Source: Desulfosudis oleivorans
GTDB lineage: Bacteria; Desulfobacterota; Desulfobacteria; Desulfobacterales; SURF-7
Assembly (NCBI GenBank): GCA_020723325.1
Contig: DYJD01000009.1
Span: 1-64,000 of the forward strand
Direction: 5' to 3'
DNA length: 64,000 nt
Part shown: positions 1 through 9,086 of the stretch, in pieces
How positions within the stretch are numbered: the stretch's first letter is position 1
Layout of the letters: each line of letters begins with the position of its first letter
The notes under the pieces: generated by a model
Told to the model about the DNA's origin: nothing
Databases searched by the model: none
The model's input: only the letters and a program-made list of their open reading frames with translations
Program-made: the position numbers and the translations under genes

Positions 1-71
1 AATGGCGCACCGCCCGTCCTAATAATATTCCAGCCAACAGTTTTGATTACACCCTGGCCCGGTTTAATTTA

Positions 72-1256
72 CTATTCGCAGGACTGAAACCGCACAGCGC
101 CAAATGTGAATCGCGGAGGAGCATAGTTTCCACCGCCCGAGTATGCCTCATGCGCGGTAAACTGACGGTACTCACACCATTTGCCCGAGCCTTTCGCTAA
201 CAGTGCGCCCGTGCGATAACGCTCAGTGGGTACACCAAGTGCATTCTTATCGATAGTTGCGCTATCAAACAACATACCGATTTTTATGACCGAACGTCCC
301 TTGTACGCTTCTGCAAAGGCTTTTTTTGCTCCGGCCTCTGTACCTTGGTCTTTATGCGAAGCCTCGAACTTCCAGGTTGGCGCGAGGCGATCAATTTCAG
401 CAGCAAAACCATCAAGTTGCTCATCAAGCGGCGCAAAGTAGTCTGCTGGCATTTTCTGTCCTGAAGCGTCCATGAGCGGTTTCAGTTTGGCCGATAATAA
501 GGCCTTCCCACCAGCTCGGTCTTGCAGCAACAAATAAGGCTGACCATTGACATCGACGAGCCCATTGTTCTTCGAAAGCTTCTCTTTAGATTCCTTTACC
601 TGCGCCACTATCTTGGTAAGAGCCTCAGCCGTGGCTGTCCTAATCGATGCATTCGCCAACTCCTCTCGACGGGATGCAATTGAACACCAAGTACCAGGCT
701 CAATGTTCAACGCAAAGGAAAGTTTCGGGTCATCTTGGATTCCGGGGTACTTGGTGCGACACAACTCATCCAGTTTTGCCAATTCGGCAACACCAGCTTT
801 CACTTGATCGAGCGTGCCATGTGGTCCTTTACGAAATTTGCTGACGACTTCAGCATATGATTTCGTGTCCTCTCTGAATGCACGAAAAAGAGCATCGTTG
901 GAAGCAATCGCAGTGGTGGCAGTTTCAATGGCCTTCTTCAAATCGGCACGATACGCCGCGTACTCTTCAAGTTTTTTTGCGGCCTCGGCAACAGCGGGTT
1001 CAGCGCGGTCAATCGCGTTCATGCGTTCAATTTCACCCTGAGCTCGAGACAAGGCTGAATCGAGATCGCGCAGCAGATTCTTTGCTGTCTGCATCTTTTC
1101 TTTAGGGATTGGTCCGGATCTCAGCTCGGGCGACAACTGCACCGAACTTATAGCCGTTTGAACATTGCGTAAGCCTCGCGTTCCTGCGGGACTCAATGCA
1201 AACGCAGATTGCGATACCAATAAAAGCATAAATATTGTAGGAAGAAACATGGACAT
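72..1256 (-). CDS. secreted coiled-coil protein of unknown function
   Basis: The start at 1256 is chosen because a GGAGG lies 6-7 bases upstream and the protein then begins with a clear signal peptide (MSMFLPTIFMLLLVSQSAFA). The longer upstream extension has no ribosome site. The mature part, about 370 residues, is rich in Lys, Glu and Ala in its first half (about residues 45-190), a pattern typical of a coiled coil, followed by a globular C-terminal half with three Cys. I recognise no family. It is probably periplasmic or exported. There is no clear operon partner; the next gene is more than 600 bases away. Confidence 0.6.
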   Translation of the reverse strand: MSMFLPTIFMLLLVSQSAFALSPAGTRGLRNVQTAISSVQLSPELRSGPIPKEKMQTAKNLLRDLDSALSRAQGEIERMNAIDRAEPAVAEAAKKLEEYAAYRADLKKAIETATTAIASNDALFRAFREDTKSYAEVVSKFRKGPHGTLDQVKAGVAELAKLDELCRTKYPGIQDDPKLSFALNIEPGTWCSIASRREELANASIRTATAEALTKIVAQVKESKEKLSKNNGLVDVNGQPYLLLQDRAGGKALLSAKLKPLMDASGQKMPADYFAPLDEQLDGFAAEIDRLAPTWKFEASHKDQGTEAGAKKAFAEAYKGRSVIKIGMLFDSATIDKNALGVPTERYRTGALLAKGSGKWCEYRQFTAHEAYSGGGNYAPPRFTFGAVRFQSCE

Positions 1257-1460
1257 AATGCGCCTCCACTTTGAAATATGGTTTATACATTTTTCTCCAA
1301 GCCACAAATTCGATTGCGATAAACATGAGAATAAAAATTGAATTCCAGTTGGTAGTTTTAGCCATTTTGAAAGGCTGAAAACGAAGATATCAAAAGTAAA
1401 AGACAGCTTACCAAAGTGCACCTATGTCCAGTACCTTCAAAATGATGCGGATAAGTCCAG

Positions 1461-1500
1461 ACATTCTGCATTTTACCAGTCTGGCGGTTCCGGTGTCAAT
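1461..1500 (+). repeat. dispersed 40-bp repeat, copy 1
   Basis: This stretch begins ACATTCTGCA and ends GTGTCAAT. It matches positions 4322-4361 at 34 of 40 bases in the same orientation. The two copies lie outside the dehalogenase and DUF362 genes. The rest of the 650-base gap between 1257 and 1907 shows no gene. Confidence 0.6.
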
Positions 1501-1750
1501 TTATTTGGCCTGCCCGAAAACGACAGTCCTCATCTTATGTAAATTCGCTATAGTGTCGTTCAAATAGCAGGAGTATTCCAACCTATTTTAAATCGCGATG
1601 GAGCTTGAGAAAGAGAACGACAAAACACGCATGCAATTTACCAGCTCTAATTCCGCCTTTGTTCAACAGGCTGTATTCACAATATCATTGACACACAAAC
1701 GCCATTTGCATATAGTCCGATATCAAAAAAAATCTTATCCCTATTCCTTA

Positions 1751-1782
1751 TCCCTTGGGGGAGAGGGTCGGGGTGCGGGGGC
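1751..1782 (+). repeat. intergenic CCTTGGGGGAGAGGG-type repeat
   Basis: TCCCTTGGGGGAGAGGG followed by a G-rich GGTCGGGGTGCGGGGG tail. It resembles the widespread proteobacterial intergenic element of the type CCTCTCCC-TTGG-GGGAGAGGG. It lies just upstream of the dehalogenase gene. Confidence 0.5.
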
Positions 1783-1907
1783 ATAAAAATGATCGAATGG
1801 ATTGGTTTGTGGCGAAGGTACTTCGCATATATGGAATCGATCGACTCAATTCCGATACCGTCCCCGGCGCCGGATTTAAAACCTGGAAATTCACAAGGAG
1901 AAAAACC

Positions 1908-2813
1908 ATGAAGATCCTGCGAACCCCGGAAGACCGTTTTCATAATTTGCCCGGCTATCCTTTTGAGCCCCATTACCTTACGATACCGGATCATGAGGGC
2001 GGCCATCTGCGCATCCATTATGTTGATGAAGGGCCGCCCAGCTCTCCGCCGGTGCTCTTGATGCACGGCGAACCGTCCTGGTCCTACTTGTATCGCAAGA
2101 TGATCCCGCCCATTGTTGCCGCCGGGTTCCGTGCGGTCGCGCCGGATCTGATCGGTTTCGGCCGCTCGGACAAACCCGCCCGGCGGCAGGATTACACCTA
2201 TCAGCGGCATGTGGATTGGATCCAGGCCTTTCTGGATCAACTGAACCTAAACCAAATCACCCTGGTGTGCCAGGACTGGGGCGGATTGATCGGTCTGCGC
2301 CTATTGGCCTCCCATCCCGAACGCTTTGCCCGGGTCGTGGCGGCCAATACCGGCATGCCCACCGGCGATCAAAAAATGCCCGAAGCCTTTTTGCAATGGC
2401 AGCAGCTTTCCCGGGAAATGCCCGAGTTTCCCGTGGGCGCCATCGTGGGCGGCGGCTGCGCCAAACCACCGGCCCCGGAAGTCATCGCCGCCTATGATGC
2501 CCCCTTCCCGGACGAGACCTATAAGGAAGCCGCCCGAATTTTTCCCTCTCTGGTGCCGACTTCACCGGATGATCCGGCCGCCCAGGCCAACCGGGAAGCC
2601 TGGCAAACGCTCCAGGCTTTTACCAAACCGTTTTTAACCGCCTTCAGCGACAAGGACCCCATCACCCGCGGTGGCGACAAGGTTTTTAAAAAGCTGATCC
2701 CCGGTGCCGACGGCCGGTCTCATACCGTCATCATTGGCGGCGGACATTTTTTGCAGGAGGATTGCGGCGAAGAATTCGCGCGGGTCGTTATCGATTTTAT
2801 TAAGACGACATAA
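1908..2813 (+). CDS. haloalkane dehalogenase (alpha/beta hydrolase, HLD-I-like)
   Basis: Hydrolyses the carbon-halogen bond of haloalkanes to give an alcohol and halide; expected in the cytoplasm. The start at 1908 has AAGGAG seven bases upstream and gives 301 residues, the family's usual size. Visible motifs: the oxyanion loop HGEPSW (53-58), the nucleophile elbow CQDWGG with Asp123 as nucleophile and Trp124 as a halide-binding residue, a probable catalytic acid in SDKD (Asp248 or 250), and the catalytic His in GGGHFLQED (His280). Asp nucleophile plus adjacent Trp is the dehalogenase rather than epoxide hydrolase pattern. It is probably monocistronic and convergent with the DUF362 gene. Substrate range cannot be told from sequence. 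Confidence 0.85.
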   Translation: MKILRTPEDRFHNLPGYPFEPHYLTIPDHEGGHLRIHYVDEGPPSSPPVLLMHGEPSWSYLYRKMIPPIVAAGFRAVAPDLIGFGRSDKPARRQDYTYQRHVDWIQAFLDQLNLNQITLVCQDWGGLIGLRLLASHPERFARVVAANTGMPTGDQKMPEAFLQWQQLSREMPEFPVGAIVGGGCAKPPAPEVIAAYDAPFPDETYKEAARIFPSLVPTSPDDPAAQANREAWQTLQAFTKPFLTAFSDKDPITRGGDKVFKKLIPGADGRSHTVIIGGGHFLQEDCGEEFARVVIDFIKTT

Positions 2814-2890
2814 TTAGAGGTTTAAACGTCCAGTTTAAATCCTATATCAATATCGGTGTCCAATAAGAAACCACTCTTAATGGGTGACCC

Positions 2891-4294
2891 TCAAATCCGC
2901 CTGATCAGCCCCTTGGTCAGAAAATGGCCGATATCCTGAAAATAACGCAGGCTGACTATTTTTCTAGCCGATGCTTTGAATAAGGCGCTGATCAGATCCT
3001 TTAAAAATTTCGGGTCCCGGGTCACGGCCGGTATCCCGAGTTTGTGGCCGATGGAAAGGTTCATGTCTCCGGCCGTGGTAAAGCATTTGTCCAGATGGGT
3101 TATTTTTTTGGCATTGCGAACATCGGCCTTGGCGCAGCTCCCCAGGAGAAAAACTTCTTGGCCCTTGGCATCAATGGGCTCCGCATAACGGCCGATGACA
3201 AATGAAACCGGCTTGGCGGTTGCAAAGGCCGGCACACCGGCAAATTTTTCCATGGCGCCCAAAAACATTTTCAGGCCCATGACACACCCGGTGAGGCACT
3301 TGTCGGTTTGGCTGTGCCGGTATGGCCCCCAATAAAAACGCATGGGAGAATTCATTCTCTTAAGCTCTTTCTCAACATCCTGCCAGCGATAAAACTCATC
3401 GTCATATGGCATGAGGCGCTTGGCTTGTTCATCTATCTCCGCAATTGTTTTTAAATCCCCGTCAAGGACAATCCCGTCAATACCTATGGGTGTATATCCG
3501 CGGTCCATGGCTGCCTTTAAATATGGCACATCCCGGGCGTCCAACCCCAGAAGCCTTGATCCCACTATATCCACAGCCAGTGGATTGGTTCCCATAATCA
3601 TCAAACCGAGCTTGCGCGACGTCGGAAACGCCTCGTTGCCCATACCCACATCAATTGCATCCATGATGATAAAGTCCGGATATCCGACCGAAAGCAGATC
3701 CACAATTTTTTCATTGAGCATGAAATCATGACGGATGGAGCGTTCATCATCAGAGCAGATACCGATATTGAGTTTGACCGCACCGGTCATTTTGCTGACA
3801 CAATGGCATTTCAACTTGGGGAGATAGACTTTGGCGTCGGCCCGGGCCATTTTGCGGGCTACGCGCAGGTTGTCGTGCACCTTCCCGCCGATGAAAACCG
3901 AATCCCGGAGCTCTTCATCCATGCAGAAAATGCCCACCGGGCAGCCGGCCTGATTTCGGGCAAGCTTTATTTCATCATAATAACCGGCACTCTGATAGCA
4001 AAGCCTTGTGGGAAATCCCACGGCGCAGTTTTCACCCACATCGATCCGCTTAACGCCGGATAATTTGGACAGGGCGATCAGAGATGCACCCACAACCGCC
4101 GGCGGGGTATAGGCCATGTTCCCGAAGCGATCCGTCTGGTATGCAAAAACCACATTGGGTTTGACCAGCACCTTACCCTGGGGGTGAAAACCAAACCGGA
4201 CCATTCCTTCTGCGATGATCTGTTCCATCTGCCGCCGGTCATATTCCTCGCAGCGCTTGATGAATACGGTATTCTGATTGAATTCCGGTGTCAT
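2891..4294 (-). CDS. DUF362 domain protein
   Basis: 467 residues from the ATG at 4294, which has AAAGGAG 9 bases upstream. The N-terminal third shows DUF362 features: VLVKPNVV, a TPPAVVGA segment, then the Lys-Leu-Lys-Cys-His-Cys stretch (KLKCHC) and GAVKLNIG. Members of this family are often fused to, or next to, ferredoxins in anaerobes; here there is no fused ferredoxin domain, although several Cys occur in the C-terminal third (TDKCLTGC, LGSCAKADV). The C-terminal 150 residues are not recognised. Function unknown; a redox or metal-related role is only a guess from family context. Confidence 0.7.
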   Translation of the reverse strand: MTPEFNQNTVFIKRCEEYDRRQMEQIIAEGMVRFGFHPQGKVLVKPNVVFAYQTDRFGNMAYTPPAVVGASLIALSKLSGVKRIDVGENCAVGFPTRLCYQSAGYYDEIKLARNQAGCPVGIFCMDEELRDSVFIGGKVHDNLRVARKMARADAKVYLPKLKCHCVSKMTGAVKLNIGICSDDERSIRHDFMLNEKIVDLLSVGYPDFIIMDAIDVGMGNEAFPTSRKLGLMIMGTNPLAVDIVGSRLLGLDARDVPYLKAAMDRGYTPIGIDGIVLDGDLKTIAEIDEQAKRLMPYDDEFYRWQDVEKELKRMNSPMRFYWGPYRHSQTDKCLTGCVMGLKMFLGAMEKFAGVPAFATAKPVSFVIGRYAEPIDAKGQEVFLLGSCAKADVRNAKKITHLDKCFTTAGDMNLSIGHKLGIPAVTRDPKFLKDLISALFKASARKIVSLRYFQDIGHFLTKGLIRRI

Positions 4295-4321
4295 TTGCTC
4301 ATCTCCTTTATGGTTATACAA

Positions 4322-4361
4322 ACATTCTGCACTTTAACAGTCCGGCAGTTGCAGTGTCAAT
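4322..4361 (+). repeat. dispersed 40-bp repeat, copy 2
   Basis: Second copy of the element at 1461-1500 (34 of 40 bases identical, same orientation). It lies directly upstream of the DUF362 start. Confidence 0.6.
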
Positions 4362-4482
4362 TCCCCAAATCGACCATATAAGCTACCAGTGTGAATCGTT
4401 ACATGGTGACGGCGTGAATCTATCAGTTGATGATAACCACCCGGTCAGTCCTGGGTTTTGGACTTGTTATAGCAATGGATCT

Positions 4483-5634
4483 TCAGGGCCAATGATTCGG
4501 TGTAAGCTGCAACAGAAAATCATCCACAGGTCGACAGAGAATTCCGTCCACCATGACTTTTTCCGTTCCCCGATACAGCAAGATTGCTTGAGCTTCCGGA
4601 AAGTCTTTTAAAAACGTTTTCAGTGAGCGCAGGCTGCCGGGATGAATCTGCGTGGCGTTTTTGACTTCGATTGCATAAAAATGTTGTTCTCCGTAAAGAA
4701 CAAAATCAACCTCGGCGCCGCCCCTGGTCCGCCAGAAATAGCAGTTCACCATGCCCTGTGAATAATCACACCAGGCTTTAAGATGCTGCAACACCAAACC
4801 CTCAAGGGCCGATCCGGCGATTTCGCCGGGATTGTCGAGCGGCCCCTTGGGGCGTAAATGGTAGTACACGCCGGCGTCGAAAAAATAAAATTTGGGCTGC
4901 GCCGTCACTGCGCGCAGGGCGCGCTTGGTGAAAACCGGAAGCATATATCCCAATAAAAGATCTTCCACAATCGACATGTAATTTTCGACCATCTTCCGGG
5001 AAACCCGGCATTCCCTCGCGATATTGCTGAAGTTGACGATGCTGCCATGGGAGAAGCTGATGGTTTCAAGAAAGCGCGCAAAGGCACCGAATAGTCGGAC
5101 AAGGCCTTCCTCCTTGACCTCTTCATTCAGGTAGAGGGCCACATAGGCCGCCAATGTCTTGTCCGGTTCCTTGGCTGATACGATCAATGGGATCAGGCCG
5201 TAGGTAAGCGCCTTATCCAGTGAAAAATCAGCGCCCAACTCTGCCGCCATGAACGGGTGTAGATGCGTCAAGAGCGCCCGACCGGCCAGCAAATTTACGC
5301 CGCCCCGGCGCAATTTTCGAGCACTGGAACCGGTCAGTATGAATTGAAGTGATTTATCTTCCTCCATCAAGCTGTGAATGCTGTCAAGCATTGCCGGCGC
5401 CTTTTGGATTTCATCAATAATAAAACATTGTGTTTGGGGATTGGCTTTGACAATCTGTTTAATGCGCTCCGGAAAGGCAAGATAGTCCCGATAGGTCCGA
5501 TCATCCAGCAGGTCTACCAGATACGCATCCGGGAACTGCTTTTTAAGCCAGGTGGATTTTCCAGTGCCTCTTGGCCCGAAAAGAAAAAAACTGCCGGCCG
5601 GTGCCTGAAAAAAGCGTTCCGTGAATTGCCGCAT
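4483..5634 (-). CDS. AAA ATPase with DUF4143 domain
   Basis: 383 residues from the ATG at 5634 (AGGGG eight bases upstream); a TTG 24 bases further up is the less likely start. The N-terminus has a Walker A (FGPRGTGKSTWL), Walker B (QCFIIDEIQKAP) and sensor segment ILTGSSARKL, the signature of the AAA_14 group. The second half (about 190-370) matches the DUF4143 pattern: a winged-helix-like part (SRKMVENYMSIVEDLLL) and a nuclease-like segment with GGAEVDFVL followed by AIEVKNA. The role of this very common family is unsettled. A perfect palindrome lies 38-64 bases upstream of the start. Confidence 0.8.
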   Translation of the reverse strand: MRQFTERFFQAPAGSFFLFGPRGTGKSTWLKKQFPDAYLVDLLDDRTYRDYLAFPERIKQIVKANPQTQCFIIDEIQKAPAMLDSIHSLMEEDKSLQFILTGSSARKLRRGGVNLLAGRALLTHLHPFMAAELGADFSLDKALTYGLIPLIVSAKEPDKTLAAYVALYLNEEVKEEGLVRLFGAFARFLETISFSHGSIVNFSNIARECRVSRKMVENYMSIVEDLLLGYMLPVFTKRALRAVTAQPKFYFFDAGVYYHLRPKGPLDNPGEIAGSALEGLVLQHLKAWCDYSQGMVNCYFWRTRGGAEVDFVLYGEQHFYAIEVKNATQIHPGSLRSLKTFLKDFPEAQAILLYRGTEKVMVDGILCRPVDDFLLQLTPNHWP

Positions 5635-5671
5635 CCTTTTTTCCCCTAAAATATGCAAATTTTATTCATGA

Positions 5672-5698
5672 GGTTAAAATTGTGTCACAATTTTAACC
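5672..5698. promoter_or_regulatory. perfect 27-bp palindrome between ATPase and aldehyde dehydrogenase genes
   Basis: GGTTAAAATTGTG, one central T, then its exact reverse complement. It is flanked by a near-identical 14-base direct repeat (ATGCAAATTTTATT at 5653-5666, ATGCAAGTTTTATT at 5712-5725). There is no following T-tract on the minus strand, so an operator for the downstream ATPase gene is more likely than an intrinsic terminator for the aldehyde dehydrogenase gene, though either is possible. Confidence 0.55.
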
Positions 5699-5736
5699 TT
5701 TCAAGTTAAAAATGCAAGTTTTATTGCGTATCAATT

Positions 5737-7359
5737 CTATAGAATATAATCTGTATTCAAAAAATTCGATTTTCTTTCCTGGACAATCCGGGTGAGAATT
5801 TCTTTGTTAGTCGGCTCCGCCTTGGCTGCCACCAGGGTCCTGATGGAAAAAGCCCGCAACGCATCGCTGATGGAGAGGGTCCCTTCAGCGGAATCTTTTT
5901 TTCCTGTAAACGGGAAAGAGTCTGGTCCGCGCTGGCACTGGCTGTTGATGTTCAAGCGGCAAACCTGGTTGACCAGTGGATCGATCAGCTTGCCGAGCAT
6001 GTCGGAATTTTTCCCGAAAATGCTGGCCTGCTGGCCCACGCTTGAATTGATGATATAGCGGATGGGCGTTTCGATGTTTTCAAAAGGAACAATGGGCACC
6101 ACCGGACCGAACTGCTCCACGTTATAGAGCTGCATTGTTTCGGAAACCGGATATACTACTGCGGGAACCATGATGGTCCTGTTGGATTTGCTGCCGTTGG
6201 GATTTATGACTTTTGCTCCTTTTGAGACAGCATCTTGGATCAGTTCCAGCATATGCTCGGTCTTATTGCTTTCCGGCAGAGGTGTGATCTGGACTCCGGT
6301 TTCCCAGGGCAGGCCCATTTTCAGCCTGGATACCGCCTCGCAATATTTTCCCAGGAATGTGTCAATTATGGCGTTCTGGACAAAAAGAATTTTCAAGGCT
6401 GTGCAGCGCTGGCCGTTGTAAGACAAGGTTCCCAATAGGCATTCATTCACGGTCAGCTCCATGTCCGCATCAGCGAGAATTATGGCCGGATTCTTGGCGC
6501 CCAGGCCTAAAACCCTTCTGAGACGGTTGGGTTTGGGATGCTGCTTTTCCAGAAGATTTGCCACCTTGGCGGAGCCGATAAAAGCAAAAACATCGATCTG
6601 CCCGGAAGTCATTAGCGGCGGGATCACCACCGGACCTTCGCCATAGAGGGTATTGACTACTCCTTTGGGAAAGGATTCCTGAAAGGCCGTCAGCAGCGGT
6701 TGAAACAGAAGCGTGCCGAATTTGGCAGGCTTGAATATGGTGGTATTGCCCATGATCAAGGCCGGTATCAGTGTGGTGAAGGTTTCATTCAAGGGATAAT
6801 TGAACGGCCCCATGCATAGCACCACCCCCAGCGGCGCCCTGCGGATTTGGCCGATGATGCCCTGCTCGATTATGAATCGTGAGGAAACGCGGTCCAGGTC
6901 CTTGAGGGCGTTCACCGTGTCGTTGATGTAATCCACGGTTCGGTCAAATTCCTTGCAGGCGTCGGTATAATTTTTACAAATTTCCCACATGAGCAAGTTG
7001 ACTACTTCATCGCGTTTGGTTTTCATTCTCTGTGCAAAGGACTCAATGCACTGAATGCGTTTTTCCACGGTCATGGTGGGCCATTCCCCGCAACCGTTGT
7101 CATAGGCCTTCCGGGCTGAGTCCAAAGCCTCTAAGGCCTCCCTTGCGGTCAGCAGGGGATAGCTCCCCAGGATTCTGGGGGATATGCCATTTTCGCCCTG
7201 AAGACAGATCGGAGAAAAAACCTCCTGTTGGGGGCCCTTCCAGATGCAGATCTCACCGTTGATCAAAAATTCCTTCTGGTGCAGTTCTTTCAACCAGTAT
7301 TCCGCTGGGACGTCCTTTTCATGTGGAAAAATGCCGGCAAGTTGTTCCTCAAACGTCAT
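5737..7359 (-). CDS. GapN-like aldehyde dehydrogenase, NADP-dependent type
   Basis: 540 residues; the ATG at 7359 is preceded by TAGGAGGAGAT. Motifs follow the non-phosphorylating glyceraldehyde-3-phosphate dehydrogenase branch: GPFNYPLNETF, the Asn before the active site, KPAKFG for cofactor binding and SYNGQRCTALK containing the catalytic Cys. That branch oxidises glyceraldehyde-3-phosphate to 3-phosphoglycerate without making ATP. The canonical ELGGK motif reads GLGAKNP here, so the general-base Glu position is Gly. Either the base has moved, or the enzyme prefers another reaction such as an acyl-transfer type. It is 57 bases downstream of a lipoprotein gene on the same strand. Confidence 0.75.
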   Translation of the reverse strand: MTFEEQLAGIFPHEKDVPAEYWLKELHQKEFLINGEICIWKGPQQEVFSPICLQGENGISPRILGSYPLLTAREALEALDSARKAYDNGCGEWPTMTVEKRIQCIESFAQRMKTKRDEVVNLLMWEICKNYTDACKEFDRTVDYINDTVNALKDLDRVSSRFIIEQGIIGQIRRAPLGVVLCMGPFNYPLNETFTTLIPALIMGNTTIFKPAKFGTLLFQPLLTAFQESFPKGVVNTLYGEGPVVIPPLMTSGQIDVFAFIGSAKVANLLEKQHPKPNRLRRVLGLGAKNPAIILADADMELTVNECLLGTLSYNGQRCTALKILFVQNAIIDTFLGKYCEAVSRLKMGLPWETGVQITPLPESNKTEHMLELIQDAVSKGAKVINPNGSKSNRTIMVPAVVYPVSETMQLYNVEQFGPVVPIVPFENIETPIRYIINSSVGQQASIFGKNSDMLGKLIDPLVNQVCRLNINSQCQRGPDSFPFTGKKDSAEGTLSISDALRAFSIRTLVAAKAEPTNKEILTRIVQERKSNFLNTDYIL

Positions 7360-7416
7360 ATCTCCTCCTAATTTTGGCTTACAAGAGAAGCAGTATATAT
7401 CAATAAGCAGATCCGA

Positions 7417-8445
7417 TTATGATTCATGGATCAATCGTAGAACAGTGTCACTGATGCCCCCGTAAGCCGGATCTGAGACGGCCTTATAATATTGCAGTTT
7501 CAGGTACGACTTGCTCTCGATGTCTTTCCGGATTTCCATCAGATTAATCGTTTTTTGCAATTTACCGGCATCCAGGCTGCTGAAAAATTCCAAGGCGCAT
7601 TCTGTTTTCTCGGCAAACAAGTTTTTGGCACTGGGCAGGAAATAGGAGCCGAATTCCGGGGTCAACAGATTGCGAAAGACAAGGCTGACGGCCTTGCGGC
7701 TGCACCGGCCGGCCTTTTGTTCCACAAAATCCTTTAGCGCGGACAAAGCCACCACATTGGTCTTTTCAAGTCCGGTAAGGATTTCCGGGTGGTCTGCCAG
7801 AAGGGTCAGCAAACGGTCGCTGTGGGCAGAATCCTGTTCGTGTTTTTCATCTTCAATGCCGTCCAGGGCCAACAGGTAAACCGCCTGAACGGTCTTATCC
7901 GACTCGGCATCCACCTGCTCGGCCAGATGGGATTTTAAAAATCCCAGAAGCCCCGGCCGGAACCCTTCAAACGAAAGGAGCACAGCGGATATTTTTTGAT
8001 TTGGATCCTGGGCATGCAAAAGATCCTGGATGATCTGGATGGAGGAGGCGCTGATATAATCAGCCTTTGCAGCCTGCTTGGGCATCTTTTCTTCCAGCAG
8101 GTTGGAATTGAATCCCACATAATAATCCCGGACCAGGCCGGCAGCATCAAAGGTGATCACCAGCAGACCGACATCCAGTTTTTTCTCTTCACCGGTGCTG
8201 TAGGAATAAACCATGACTTCGGTTTGGCCGGCTGTGTTCAAGTGCAGGGTGGGCCGGCCCAACTCGGCCAAAACCTGGGCTTTGCCGGTCACTCCTTTTT
8301 GGATGGTGTTCGGTTGCAGGTTGAACCACTGGCCCACCGTATAAACCGGCTTTTGGAGGCATCCCCAAAGGGCCGGCAGCAGTACCATCATACCCAATAG
8401 CAGAACTGGTGCAAACGCTTTGCCTAAGGCGGTTCGGCTGGCCAT
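7417..8445 (-). CDS. lipoprotein with BamE/SmpA-like domain
   Basis: 342 residues with a lipoprotein signal: positive start, hydrophobic stretch (APVLLLGMMVLLPAL) and lipobox LWGC. After the Cys comes a BamE-like segment (VGQWFNLQPNTIQKGVTGKAQVLAELGRP ... VMVYSYS ... ITFDAAGLVRDYYV), which in that family is a small alpha-beta fold found on outer-membrane lipoproteins. The remaining 200 residues are helical, with no named domain. It is likely anchored to the outer membrane. It could be the distal gene of the operon starting at 15182, but a 640-base repeat-filled gap separates them. Confidence 0.7.
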   Translation of the reverse strand: MASRTALGKAFAPVLLLGMMVLLPALWGCLQKPVYTVGQWFNLQPNTIQKGVTGKAQVLAELGRPTLHLNTAGQTEVMVYSYSTGEEKKLDVGLLVITFDAAGLVRDYYVGFNSNLLEEKMPKQAAKADYISASSIQIIQDLLHAQDPNQKISAVLLSFEGFRPGLLGFLKSHLAEQVDAESDKTVQAVYLLALDGIEDEKHEQDSAHSDRLLTLLADHPEILTGLEKTNVVALSALKDFVEQKAGRCSRKAVSLVFRNLLTPEFGSYFLPSAKNLFAEKTECALEFFSSLDAGKLQKTINLMEIRKDIESKSYLKLQYYKAVSDPAYGGISDTVLRLIHES

Positions 8446-8660
8446 CTGTTCTCTCCTTGGCGTGAAAAAATTTGTATTCAGAAGATTCGATATTCGTTAT
8501 CAAACGATTCCCGTAAGCGCTATTATATGAGATGTGGGGTTTTTTTCAACCAAAGAAACCAAAGCCTGCAGGAGAATCGCATGTAAACTTGACGCGGAAT
8601 GTGCAGCCATTAATTGCCAATATTTCATCCAGCGAATACTATTGCCCGCCAAGACAAAGC

Positions 8661-8740
8661 GGGTCTTGATCATCGTTTCAGCCGCATCGCGGCTGGAAGC
8701 CGCTCCCACCGTGGAGGATGACCGAAACGATGACCAAGGC
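8661..8740 (+). repeat. 80-bp dispersed repeat with internal palindrome, copy 1
   Basis: Contains TCGCGGCTGGAAGCCGC, flanked by TCATCGTTTC and GAAACGATGA as inverted arms. About 78 percent identical by eye to 18621-18700, and a degenerate relative lies at 25022-25062. Intergenic, REP- or MITE-like. Confidence 0.65.
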
Positions 8741-8791
8741 CACAAAGCGATTCGTGAATGCTTGGGTTTTGTCTCTGCCATCGAACCGCTC

Positions 8792-9052
8792 GGGGTCGGT
8801 ATCGGTATCGGAATCGGTATCGAGTTTTTTCCATTTTTTTGTCCCCCAAAGGCTATTCGCCAACGGGACGGGACGGTTTGCCCTGCCTATATGCAGGGGC
8901 GGTTCGCGAACCGCCCCTACGGGAAGGCCATGGTGTTGGGTCTCGGGGCCGGCATGGGAAAAGCCCTGATTTTTTTCTGGGCGAGGTCCACCAAATTATT
9001 TTTTTGATACCGATCCCGATACCGACCCCGACTCCGAAAAAAACTACATGCG
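8792..9052 (+). repeat. composite intergenic repeat with GGTATCGG arms
   Basis: A tandem hexamer-like arm (GGTCGGTATCGGTATCGG) starts at 8795. Its reverse-complementary arm (CCGATCCCGATACCGACC) lies at about 9010-9027, followed by AACTACATGCGATT. Between them sits a 22-base perfect palindrome GGGGCGGTTCGCGAACCGCC(CC) at 8896-8917. The same modules recur at 53552-53805 in a different order. Open frames across this block are by-products of the repeat. Confidence 0.7.
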
Positions 9053-9086
9053 ATTGCCCTGCCAAAGCCTGTAAAATAATCCCTCT

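Noticed and set aside
1677-2240. 187-codon minus-strand frame over the dehalogenase start
   Set aside because: Antisense to the dehalogenase gene and its ribosome site; no motif.
2815-2846. Possible terminator between dehalogenase and DUF362 genes
   Set aside because: The TTTAAAC/GTTTAAA inverted repeat is AT-only in its stem and has no T-tract, too weak to call.
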